DNA of 64,000 nt from Mycolicibacterium rhodesiae NBB3 (lineage in GTDB: Bacteria > Actinomycetota > Actinomycetes > Mycobacteriales > Mycobacteriaceae): the NCBI RefSeq assembly GCF_000230895.2, contig NC_016604.1, positions 5,022,001 through 5,086,000 of the forward strand, given 5' to 3'. The notes beneath the pieces were generated by a model. It did no database searches and was not told the DNA's origin. It saw nothing but the letters and a program-made list of their open reading frames with translations. Below, one piece after another: positions 1 to 10,900 of this stretch. The first letter of the stretch is position 1. Every line of letters starts with the position of its first letter. The position numbers were made by a program, and so were the translations under genes.

Positions 1-456
1 TGCGCCGGGAGGTGGCGGCACCTGGTCGGCGGGCATCGGCAGGAACATGTGGTTGGTGAACTGCGACTGGTATGCGCCGCCGCCACCGACCTTCACGCCG
101 CCGCCCTCGCCAGAGGACACCGGAGTGCCGTCGGGCAGCGTCGCGGCGGTGTGGCCGCCGTTCCAGCCGACATTGAGGGCGCCAGGCTGAGTTCCGTACT
201 GGAAGCCACGCGCCAGCAGTGCCTGCTCGATGTTTCCGGTATGGAAGCGGTCCCCGTAGACGGGTCGGCCGGTTGCCGCGTTGGTGACCCACGAGACCAG
301 GCCTGAGCAGTCAGTGCCGGCGGGAGAATCCCCGCCCGTGACGTACGGCGTGCCCGACACGGAATTGACAAGCGTCAAAAGCGTTGCAACAGCAAACATG
401 CCGACGGACGTTAACAGAGCTTTATGGGGGCCGCCAAAATCTGTGACCACGTTCAC
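1..456 (-). CDS. NlpC/P60-type peptidoglycan hydrolase, partial (C-terminus off the left edge)
   Basis: Reading leftwards, the product has a short hydrophobic N-terminus (ALLTSVGMFAVATLL) and then the start of an NlpC/P60 (C40 peptidase) domain. The active-site block AGTDCSGLVSWVTN carries the nucleophile Cys, and WNGGHTAATLPDG carries the partner His. It continues into a Gly-rich tail and leaves the window at base 1. Enzymes of this fold cut D-Glu-mDAP bonds in peptidoglycan stems outside the membrane; this small secreted form, with GRPVYGDRF after the Cys block, is common in mycobacteria. The start is uncertain: GTG at 456 gives a fuller export signal, while ATG at 399 is the next choice; neither has a clear Shine-Dalgarno sequence. 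The fold is confident, the exact substrate is not. Confidence 0.75.
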   Translation of the reverse strand, partial: MNVVTDFGGPHKALLTSVGMFAVATLLTLVNSVSGTPYVTGGDSPAGTDCSGLVSWVTNAATGRPVYGDRFHTGNIEQALLARGFQYGTQPGALNVGWNGGHTAATLPDGTPVSSGEGGGVKVGGGGAYQSQFTNHMFLPMPADQVPPPPGA

Positions 457-693
457 CCAAATCGGTGTGACCGTGATTACACCTGTGAATTTCTATGGTC
501 TGGTTCACTCAATAAGCAGCAGAAATGACCATATTCACCGAATTGTTTGCTGGCCGTAATTATCGTGAGAGCCAATTATGCTGGTAAGAGCAATTATTCG
601 CGATGGGTAACCCGTGCGCGTGATGTCAGAGTACGCGAAATAAGTTGCAGTACAAATGTTTACAGTAGATCGCAGTGCGTTGACCAGTGCCGC
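457..693. other. AT-rich intergenic region upstream of the NlpC/P60 gene
   Basis: No gene is visible. The stretch from about 500 to 610 is clearly richer in A+T than its surroundings and carries the hexamer AATTAT three times on the + strand, at 558, 574 and 592. It should hold the promoter of the leftward NlpC/P60 gene and the 3' end of the leftward phosphodiesterase transcript. No convincing -10/-35 pair was recognised. Confidence 0.4.
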
Positions 694-1827
694 TCAACCG
701 TAAGCAAGAAGCAGTGGAACGTCCTGCTCGGCGGATGACAGCGATCCGTGGTGTCCGATCAACGAAGACTCGAGCGGCTCTGCCGCGCGCCTCAGCAAAG
801 CTGTCGACCCGCGAGCCGCCGCGACCACGTCGCCGATACGGCGCCGAGTGGAGTCGCTGACCCGCCCACCGAACCAGCCCGCGGCCACCGCCTCGTCGCG
901 CGACACCACCCACGCGCGGTCTGCGAGCGTCTCCCGCCAGGTGGCCAATACGTCGTCGTCGGCGCCGGGCGTTACATATATATGGCGGGCCCGCGGCTCC
1001 CCTCCGATGTCCGTCACGCCGTCGGTGAGAGGTTTTGCGCTGTCGATATCGACGTCGTCCGTGCCCACGGCGACCATCCCGTGGTCGGCAACCACTGCGA
1101 GCAGGCCGCCCGGCGGCAGACCCTCGACGATCGACTCCACCAGGCGGTCGACCAGCTGCAGATGTATCCGCCATGCAGGCGACCCGGGTCCGTACAGGTG
1201 GCCCATCATGTCGAGCTCGCTGTGGTAGGCGTAGCAGAAGCCACCTGCGGCCACCGCCGCCCGCACCTGCGCGGACAGATCTCCCATCGCGTGGACGCCG
1301 ATGTACCGACCGCCGCGCAGCGCCGCGCGTGTCATGCCGGATCCGGCGAATTCCGCACCCGAGATGACGCTGACCGCCGCCCCCGCCTCGGTCGCCCGTT
1401 CGAACGTCGTCGGTATCGGTTGGACCTGTTCGGGCGGCGCGGCATCCCGCAGGTCTTCCCCCCATGGGTGCATCCGCCATCGCAACGCATTCAGGACACC
1501 AACGTCGGGCAGGCGGAAGGAGTAGCCGACCAGCCCGTGTTCGCCGGAACGGCAGCCGGTGCCCAACGCGGCCAGCCCGGCGACCGTGGTGGCGGGGAAT
1601 CCCACCTGCAGGGTCCGGCCCCGCAGGCCGGCCATGACCGGCGCCTCGTCGGCATGCGCGTCGAGCAGTTCGGCGCCAAGACCGTCGATGAGCAGCACAC
1701 ATGCACCCGCCACGTCCTCCCGCAGCGGGATGCGGCCGTCGAATCCCGCGACGCCCATCGCCGAGAAAACGGATGGAATCACGTCGGCGAGGTGCGGTGT
1801 GTCCGGATCGGGCTGCGGCAGATCCAT
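694..1827 (-). CDS. alkaline-phosphatase-superfamily nucleotide pyrophosphatase/phosphodiesterase
   Basis: This 377-residue protein has the layout of type I phosphodiesterase/nucleotide pyrophosphatases. In order: a first metal-binding Asp in VLLIDGLGAELLD; the catalytic Thr region GFPATTVAGLAALGTG; the metal-binding DMMGHLYGPGS; and ADHGMV near the C-terminal third. Family members hydrolyse phosphodiester or pyrophosphate bonds of nucleotides or other phosphoesters using two zinc-like ions. There is no signal peptide, so a cytoplasmic location is likely. The ATG at 1827 is chosen because homology-like sequence begins soon after it (DLPQPDPDTPHLADVIPS). The gene diverges from the giant cyclase-containing gene, with only 79 bp between their starts, so shared control is plausible. 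Whether it acts on a cyclic nucleotide is speculation. Confidence 0.8.
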   Translation of the reverse strand: MDLPQPDPDTPHLADVIPSVFSAMGVAGFDGRIPLREDVAGACVLLIDGLGAELLDAHADEAPVMAGLRGRTLQVGFPATTVAGLAALGTGCRSGEHGLVGYSFRLPDVGVLNALRWRMHPWGEDLRDAAPPEQVQPIPTTFERATEAGAAVSVISGAEFAGSGMTRAALRGGRYIGVHAMGDLSAQVRAAVAAGGFCYAYHSELDMMGHLYGPGSPAWRIHLQLVDRLVESIVEGLPPGGLLAVVADHGMVAVGTDDVDIDSAKPLTDGVTDIGGEPRARHIYVTPGADDDVLATWRETLADRAWVVSRDEAVAAGWFGGRVSDSTRRRIGDVVAAARGSTALLRRAAEPLESSLIGHHGSLSSAEQDVPLLLAYG

Positions 1828-1906
1828 GAACCGAGCCTGCCACACCGACGGGCGGTCTTTACCGAACCTTGACCGCGCGGTGAATCCGCGCCCAGACGAT
1901 GGTGAC

Positions 1907-4900
1907 GTGACTACGATTTCACCCGTGGAGCTGGGGGTTTTGGGACCTCTGCAAGTTCGGCAGCACGGTCTGCCGGTCGCAGTTCCTGGTGCCAAACCTC
2001 GGGCCGTCCTGACGATGCTCGGCCTCCATGGCGGTTCGGTCGTCTCAGCCGACACCCTCGCGGAGCTCCTCTGGGGTGCTCGTCCGCCGCGCACAGCGGT
2101 CAAAGCGCTACAGACCCACATCTCCTCTTTGCGTCGCGGCCTGGGCGATGGCTTCGTGCTGACCGAGGGGTCAGGCTGGACCCTGAACACGACCGAGATC
2201 GATGCCACCCGCTACAAGATGGCTGCCCGACTGGGACGCGACGCGGTCGCGGCCGGGGATGCCGCCCAGGCGGTGACCCGATTCGACGAGGCGCTGTCGC
2301 TCTGGCGCGGAGTCCCCGAACTGCCCGATGGTCCACGCGCCGCATCGGAGAAGACGCGCTGGATCGAGGGGCATGCCGCGCTGGTCGAAGACCGGGCCGA
2401 TGCGCTGCTGGCGACGGGGCGGGCCGCTGAGATCGTCGGCGAACTGGAGGCCGCGATCGCCGAGGCGCCGCTGCGCGAGAGGCGCTGGGGTCAGTTGATG
2501 CTCGCCCTGTACCGCGCGGGCAGGCAGGGCGAGGCCCTCGCCGCCTATCAACGCGCACGGTCGCTGCTCGTCGACGAGCTGGGTGTCGACCCCGGGCCGA
2601 ATCTTCGGCGCCTGGAGGCCGCGATCGTCGCGCAGGATCCAGCGCTCGAAATTCCTGTGTCGCAGCACCTTTCGACGGTCACCAAGGCGGTGACATTCCT
2701 GCTCACCGACATCGAGGGATCGACCGCGGCATGGGAAGCGCAAGCCGACGCCATGGCCGTGGCGCTCGCCCGCCACGACGAGATCGTCGAACAGGTCGTC
2801 ACGTCCCGCGGTGGGCGGCTGGTCAAGACCCGCGGCGAGGGTGACGCGACATTCTCCGTCTTCGACCGGCCGTCTTCGGCGGCGACTGCCGCCATCGAGC
2901 TGCAGGAGGCGATCCGTCACGAGCCGTGGGCGCTGGCCAGCCCCATGCGCATCCGAATCTCGCTGCACACCGGCGAGGTCGAGTTGCGCGACGGCGATTA
3001 CTTCGGGCGGGCGGTCAACCGCGCCGCGCGTCTGCGCTCGTTGGCCGCCGGCGGTCAGATCCTGTGTTCGGGTGCAACGGCAGAACTCGTCATCGACACG
3101 CTGGCCGACGACGTCGTGCTGGCAGATCTGGGGATGCGCCAGCTCAAGAACCTGGCGCGCCCGGAGCACGTCTTCGAACTCCGCCTGGAGGCAGTCGAGG
3201 ATACCGACACCGCCGAGCCCGAGTCGCCGATGCGGCGGCCCAGCCTCCCGGCCGTGTTGACCGGTCCGGGACCGTTCGTCGGACGCGGTGAGGAACTGGC
3301 GGGCCTGTTGACCGCATGGCAATCGACGCTCACGGTGGGCACCCGCGCGGTCCTTGTCGCCGGAGAACCCGGTGTGGGCAAGACACGGCTGGCAGGCGAA
3401 TGGTCCCGACAGGTCTACGAGGAAGGTGCGATCGTTCTCTACGGTCGGTGCGACGAGGATCTCGGAGCGGCGTATCAGCCGTTCGCCGAGGCCCTACGGT
3501 CCCTGGTGCCGTGCCTCGGCGCCGATCGTCTGCGCGGCCTGCGCGGCGTCGAAGCTCTGCTCCCTCTGGTTCCTGGACTCGCCGACGTCGTGCCCGATCT
3601 GCCGACATCGCCGCGCTCGGACCCGGATACCGAGAGGTACGCGTTGTTCGATGCGGTGGTCGCGCTGTTGGGTGCGGCTTCCACACGCGCACCTGTCGTG
3701 CTGATCCTCGACGATTTGCATTGGGCCGCCAAGCCCACACTGCTGTTGCTGCGACATCTCCTGCGATTTGGAGAGCAGGCGCGCGTGCAGATCGTCGGCA
3801 CTTATCGCAGTACCGATCTCGATCGCTCCCACCCGCTGGCCGCGATGCTCACCGACCTTCATCGCGACGGCTCCGCCAGCCGGCTGGCACTCACCGGGCT
3901 CGACGAGAAGGATGTCAGCGCGTATGTGTCCGAAGCCGGATACGACGATGAGGAGTTGGCCAGGGCGCTGGCGTCGGTCACCGGCGGAAATCCGTTCTTC
4001 CTGATCGAGGCGCTGCGGCATGTCGATGAGAGCGGGGGTCGTTGGGATCCGAACACACTCCCGCAGGGTGTTCGAGAAGCGGTGAGCCGCAGGCTTTCTC
4101 GGCTCCCTGAAGAAACGAACAAGGCGTTGGCGGCAGCGGCGGTGGTCGGCAGCCGGTTTGCGGTGGAGCTGGTCGAGCGGGTGGTCGACGGTGACCTGGT
4201 CGACGCGTTCGATGAAGCGCGCAAGGCGGGCATCGTCATCGAGGAGCCCGGTGGGCGCTATCGGTTCAACCATGCGCTCGTGCGTCAGTCGCTGCTCGCC
4301 GAACTTCCGTCGGTGCGCCGGATGCGGCTGCATCAGCGAATCGCGGTGACGCTGGAGGCGGAGTCGGGCGCTGAAGACGAGCTGCTGGCCGAACTGGCCT
4401 ATCACTACTTCGAATGTGCGTGGGCGGGCAACGCGGCCAAGGCAGTCGAATACTGTCGGCGTGCTGCGGATCAGGCGATGTCGCGCCTGGCCTACGAAGG
4501 CGCGGCCGATCTGTACGACAGGGCATTGCACGCACTCGAGGAGCTCGATGACGAGCTGCCGGATCGCGACGCACTGCAGGCCGAACTCTTGGTGGCTCGT
4601 TGTGAGGCGTTGTTGGCTGCCGGCGACGTCGGTTCAGCGGCGGGAGCCGTCGCGCAATTGCAGCAGGCTGCAGGAGATTCCGTGCGGCTGGCGGCGTGGG
4701 GTACATGTTTCGACGGCGAGCTGTCGATGCTCACGAACCCCGAACAGTTGGACGAGATCGAGGTCGCGGTCGGTGCGGCAGCAGCAAAGTTGGCTGGACT
4801 GGAGGACGCGGCGGGGGAGGCCAAAGCCCATACCGTGCGGGCCGGTTGTCTTACTCGTCTCGGTCGGATCGGCGATGCCGAGACCGCGTTGGATCAGGCG

Positions 4901-7900
4901 CTGACCGCGGCGCGGCGAGCACATGATCATCGCCGTGTCAACGCGGTGCTGGCGGGTGCACCACTAGCGGCACTGTGGGGACCCAATCCGGTGCCGCGTG
5001 CCGGGGGCCGGTGCCTCGATGTCGTTCGGCTGCTTCGCATCACCACGGGATCGCCGGTCGTGGAGGCCACGTCGACGAGGTGTCAGGGCGTGCTCGACGC
5101 GCTGCGAGGGCGCGCCGCGGCGGGGCGTGCACTGATCGACTCCGCACGACGGTCACTGACCGAACTCGGGATGCGGCACGCGTTGCTCGAGGTGGAGCAG
5201 TTCGCGGGCATTGTCGAGTTGATCGCCAACGAACCCGCTGCTGCCGAGCCGTTGTTGCGACGGGCCTGTGACGGTTTCCGCCGGATGGGTCTCGATGCCG
5301 ATACGGCTGAGACCGCGGCGTTCTTGGCCAAGGCATGTCTCGCGCTCGACAGAGACGCCGACGCCGACGAGTTATGCACCGAGAGTGAGCGTCTGGCGGG
5401 GCATGCGCTGAAACCATCGATCACGTGGCGGACGGTGCGTGCGCAGTTGCTCGCACGCGCCGGCGCTCACGATGAGGCCCGGCGGGTGGCCGAGGAGGCG
5501 GTCAGCATCGCGGAGCGCACGGATGCTCTGGTGGATCACGGTGATGCGTGCCTGACGTTGGCCGTGGTGTTGAACATCGCCGGCGATGTTGTGGGTGCGC
5601 GGTCCGCAGCTGACCAAGCGGTGGCGCTGTTTGAGCGTAAAGGTGCTGCGGCACTTGCGGAGTTGGCGCTCAGCATCACTGGCTCGGCTGATAATCGTCA
5701 TGGCGCGGCATCGCAGGAACCGCCATTGCCAGTCCCTGAGAATGCGTGCTTGGCGGCCGTCCGTAGGTGGGCGTCCGCGTTCAATCGCGAGGCGGGGGAC
5801 GACTACGAAGCGATGTACGCCCCAGATTTTCGTATCGAAAGCCGCCGCAGGATAGTCGGATTCACCCAGGACGATCTACCCTCCGGTGACTGGTCGCGCG
5901 ATGCGCGCCGGCTGTACAAGCCCAGCGACACCCATCGAATGGTTCCTATCGCCGTACGTGGTGACCGCTTGGCACTCGCCCGGCTGGAGATAAGCACGGC
6001 CGACACGAGCCCTGGTGCGCCGCGCGATGAAGTGTTGCAAATCTTCGCCATCGACGAAACGGGTCGAGTCGCGAGGCACTTATTGTTCGATGTCGAGGAC
6101 ATGGACGCGGCCGTGGCCGAACTCGACGCGCTGCATGCACAACTCGAACTCGAAAACGCCTGTGTGCGTGTGATTCGCCGGATCGATGACGCTTACGACC
6201 GAAATGCTTGGGACGAGCTGGAGCAGCACGTAGCGCCGGTCGTGTTCGTCGACAGTCGTCGGAAAGTGGTTGGGCTCACCCTTGGCGATGTTCCTCGAAG
6301 CGAATGGATGTTTGAGGCAAGAACCTATCGCGAAGTCATGGCCCCAGTTCGATACCGCCACAATGTTGTCGCGGTGCGTGGCGATCGCTTTGCACTCACC
6401 TCTTTACAAGTGGGTCCGGAAGACAAGAGCCCTGGCGCGCCGAGGGATGAATTTTTGCAGCTATATGGCCTCGACCAGGAGGGCCTGTTCGCGCTGCAGA
6501 TCTGGTTCGACAGCGAGGATATGGACGCCGCGATTGCCGAACTCGACGCGCGGTACCTCGCCGAACAGGGAGCCTCGACTTCACGACTGGAGAACAACGC
6601 GAGCCGGATGTACGGGCGCATCAAACAGCACTTTGCGAACCGCGCTTGGGATGCGGTTGGTGAAATGCTCGCGGACGATGTCTCCAGTGACGACCGCCGC
6701 AAGGTCGTGAATGCTGGTGTGCAGCAGGGCCGGGATGCCTGTCTCTCCGAATTCCGGGGCACAGCCGAAGTCGGAGTGAGGGTGTGGCAATCTGATGTCA
6801 TAGCGATCCGCGGCGAGCACCTGGTGTTCAATCGCGTTCGAGTTGCCTCTGACCAGAGATCAAACGCGTTCAATGCTGAGCTGCTGGACATAATCGAGAC
6901 GGATGCCGACGGACGGGTCAAGGCGCGCATAGTCTTTGACACCAATGATTTCGACGCCGCGATTGCCGAACTCGACGCCCGCTACCTCGCCGGTGAAGCT
7001 GCACCATATGCACGTGTGTGGCGAAGCGCGATGGAGACGCTCTACGAGGCCAACAGTCACGAGCCAGGACGGATCTTGAGCCGGCTTAGTTACACCAACC
7101 ATCAGCGAGTCTCATTCGGGTCGGCGGACTTCGGACGGGCGGTCCAAGAATTGTGGGAGCTCGTGCCCGACGCGCGCTATCGGGCAACGTCGGTCCACGC
7201 TCTCGACGCACATGGCGTCGTCGCCAGCCTCCTGATTGAAGGCACAGATTCAACTGGGAATGAGCTGCAGTGGCATCGCATCGTCGTACTTCTTGCTGAC
7301 GAGTCGCGGATGGATGTTTACGACGATGATGACTTGACTGCCGCGCTTGCGAAATTCAACGCACGTAAGTCAACAACGCATCTGGAAAACGCAGCGAGTC
7401 GGGCCGACGTTCACTTCAATGCACTCTTCGGGGACGGTCGCTTGGATGAGATCGGGCAGCTGTTCGTCGACGACCTTCGGGTCGAAGACCGGCGCCGCGG
7501 ACTCTACCGAGTTGGCGTCGGCCGAGCCGCCGAACTAGCGGAGGTCCGCGCGATCGCCGAGCTCGGAACGAAAACGATGAAGTCGCACGTCCTTGCGGTC
7601 CGGGGAGAGCGCCTCGCTCTCGTGCGAACGCGATATTCAGGTAGAGATCAGCGGCCCGATGCGTTCCACACTGAGGTACTCCGCATCGCGGAGGTAAACG
7701 ACGATCAAAGGATCGTGGCGTATGTCGCGTTCGATCTCGACGACCTCGACGCCGCGTTCGCCGAACTCGATGCCCGTTACCTGTCAGGAGAAGCGGCGCC
7801 GCATGCGCACGTCTGGTCGGTGGTCGTCAACACCTACGCCGCGTTCAACCGCGAGGACTACGCGAATGTTGTGAGCGTCGATCACCGAAAGTCAGTGCGA

Positions 7901-10900
7901 TACGCGCCGGGGGAGTTGACCACCTCCCGAATGAAGGCCCATATGCCCGACCTCCGCTCGTACATCGAGGTCGTACACCGACTCAACGATGTGGGAGTAG
8001 TCGTCACCGGAATGTCCTCCGGTACCTCGGACGAAGGCTTCGAAGCAGAGTGGCGGATGGCGTTGATTCTCACGGTCGACGGTGACCGCTTGGCTTGGAA
8101 CGAACTGTTCGACGAGGAGGACCTCGACGACGCCCTCGCACGATTCGACGAACTCAACCGGTCGAGGTCGGGGCTCGACAGCACTGCGAGCCGCGTATTG
8201 GCAAGCTACCTCTCTCACTTCGCGGCCCGCGACTGGGACGCCATGTGGCAAGCCTTGGCCGATCAATTCTCGGCAGATGACCGTCGCCGTGTCCTGAATG
8301 GTCCCAAACGAGGCCGCGATGAAGAGATCGCGAATTTCAAGGTCGTCGCTGAACTTGGCTGCTCGAGCATCACCTCGACGCCAGTGGCGACCAGAGGGGA
8401 GCGACTTGTTCTTGCCCATCATTCGCTGACCGCTGCCGGACCCGCACCGCTCGAAGCCGAGATGATAGATGTCGTCGAAGTCAACCGCGACAACAAGATT
8501 GTGAACGTCGTGTTCTTTGACACCGACCAGCTCGACGCCGCGATCGCGGTCCTTGACGCCTGGTATGCCGCCGCCGAAGCAGCTGAGTATGCGAACACCT
8601 GGTCGGTCGTCGCGGGCGTTTTCGACTCGCTCAATCGGCACGAGACACCAGCGGCAACGCCAGACTGGGTGAACGTCGACCATCGGCGGGGGACACCACT
8701 CGCTCACAGCGATCTCCGGGAGATCGTCAAGTCGCTCAATGAGATCACTCCAGACCTCCGGAATCACATCGAGGCCGTGCATGTTCTGAGTCAGCACGGA
8801 GCCGTTCTCACGCAGGTGTCGCGGGGAACATCCCCGGAGGGTTTCGGAGCCGAGTGGCGGATGGTGAACCTCTTGACCGTCGATGGCGACCTGGTCAGCC
8901 GCTGCGAGCTGTTTGATGAGTCGGACCTCGACGTCGCGCTCGCGAGATTCCAGGAACTCTGTCGACCGGCCCCGGGCTTGGAGAATGCGGCGAGCCGGGC
9001 GATTCAGCGCTTCAACGCGTCATTCGCGCAGCGCGACTGGGCCGCGATGGCAAGCATGTTGGCCGACGACTCCAACAGCGATGATCGTCGTCGAATGGTG
9101 GGCGGCGCCGACCTCCGAGGTCGGGATGCCATGATCGATAGCTTCAAGACGGTCGCTGAATTCGGTACGCCGCTCGCCACATCCACCGCGCATGCCACTC
9201 GTGGAGAGCGCCTCGTTCTCACACGCGTCCGCTACTCCGTCAGCGATGATCTCCCGGATGCGTTCCACGCGGAACTTCTGCAGATAATCGAAGTCGACCG
9301 AGACTCGCGCATCGAAACGTTCGTCACATTTGACCTCGACGCAATCGATGCGGCCTTCGCGGAACTGGACTCCCGCTATCTGGCAGACGAAGGCGCCGAG
9401 TACGCGCATACCTGGGCACTCGTCGCGAGAGCGTTCACCGACTACAACAGGCGGGAGCAGCCGGGCGTATCACCTGACTGGGTGAACATCGACCACCGGC
9501 GAGCAACGGCATTCCCAGCCGGCGACATGATCGCATATATGGGCGTCACCTGGGCAGACACACCTGACGTCAAGATCCATATCGAGGAGGTCCACCGACT
9601 CAACGCCCGCGGCGCGGTTGTTACTTGGGCCGGGCATGGTAACTCGACTGAGGGCTTCGAAGCGGAGTGGCGTGCGACCGTACTTGTGACAGTCGACGGT
9701 GACCTGATCAACCGATGTGAGATGTTCGACACCTCAGACCTCGATACCGCACTTACCAAGTTCGACGAACTCAGTAGTCCGACAACGTATGTGGAGAACT
9801 CAGCGACTCGGATCTATCAGCGCTTCATGACTACTTTCGTCGCTCGTGACTGGAAGGCCATGGCGGAAACGCTCGCGCCCGAGATCCGTCATGTCGATCG
9901 CCGTCGGGTGGTGAATGGCGGTATCCAACACGGTCCTGACGACGTGATCGCGAATATGCGTGCGGTAGCCGAGGTCGGGGTGAGGAACATCGAGCCTTCC
10001 TTCTTCGCGACGCGCGGGGACCGCCTCGCGCTTGGGCGGCAACGTGTCTCAGGCGACAAGCGCCCCGAAGCATTTGGCATCGAGGTACTGATCGTCGCCG
10101 AAGTCGACGCCGACAATAGGCTTGTGGGAGGCGTCGCGTTCGATCCCGATGACCTGGAGGCGGCGATCGCGGAGCTGGATGCCCGCTACATTGCGGGTGA
10201 AGCGGCAGCCTACGCCGACACATGGTCTGTTATCTCGCGCGGTTATGCCGCGGTCATGAGGCACGAGCTACCCGCCTTTACGCCCGACGCGGCGAACATC
10301 GACCACAGACACGCGACGGCGTTCGCCCCCGGTGAGCTGTCGACTTACCTCCACGCAATGTGGGACCAAACGCCCAATGAGCAGTTTTACATAGAGACCG
10401 TTCACCGGTTGGCAAGCGCAGGCGCGGTGGTCACCCATATCGCCAAGGGAACCTCGCAGCAGGGATTCGAGGGTGAATGGCGCGAAGTCACTTTGTCGAT
10501 TGTCGAAGGCGGCACGATCAAACGCAGCGAGCTTTTCGACGAGGCAGACCTCGACCTCGCACTCGCCAGGTTCGAGGAACTCAACCGTCGAGCGCCGCAA
10601 CTGGAAAACGCCGCAAGTCAGATGATTACGCGTTTTCAGAAAGTCTTTGGCGCACGCGACTGGGATGGCATGGCGAAGATCTTCGCCGAGGACATCTGTC
10701 TCGACGACCGCAGACGGGTAGTCGGTGCAAGGTTTGTCGGACGCGAGGCCACGATCGCGAACATGCAGGCGTCCGCGGATACCGGGGTCAAGAACGTGAC
10801 GTCGACGGTCTTGGCCACCCGTGGAGACCGTCTTTCCTTGCAGCGTGTTGTTATATCGGGCAGGGACAATCGACCTGACGCGTTCCGGACCGAGGCTCTC

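Noticed and set aside
2171..4531. Long open frames on the minus strand opposite the giant gene (also at 12242-13543 and 15758-16765)
   Set aside because: They mirror the codon pattern of the + strand gene, lack any recognisable domain or ribosome-binding site, and are expected shadows in high-GC DNA.
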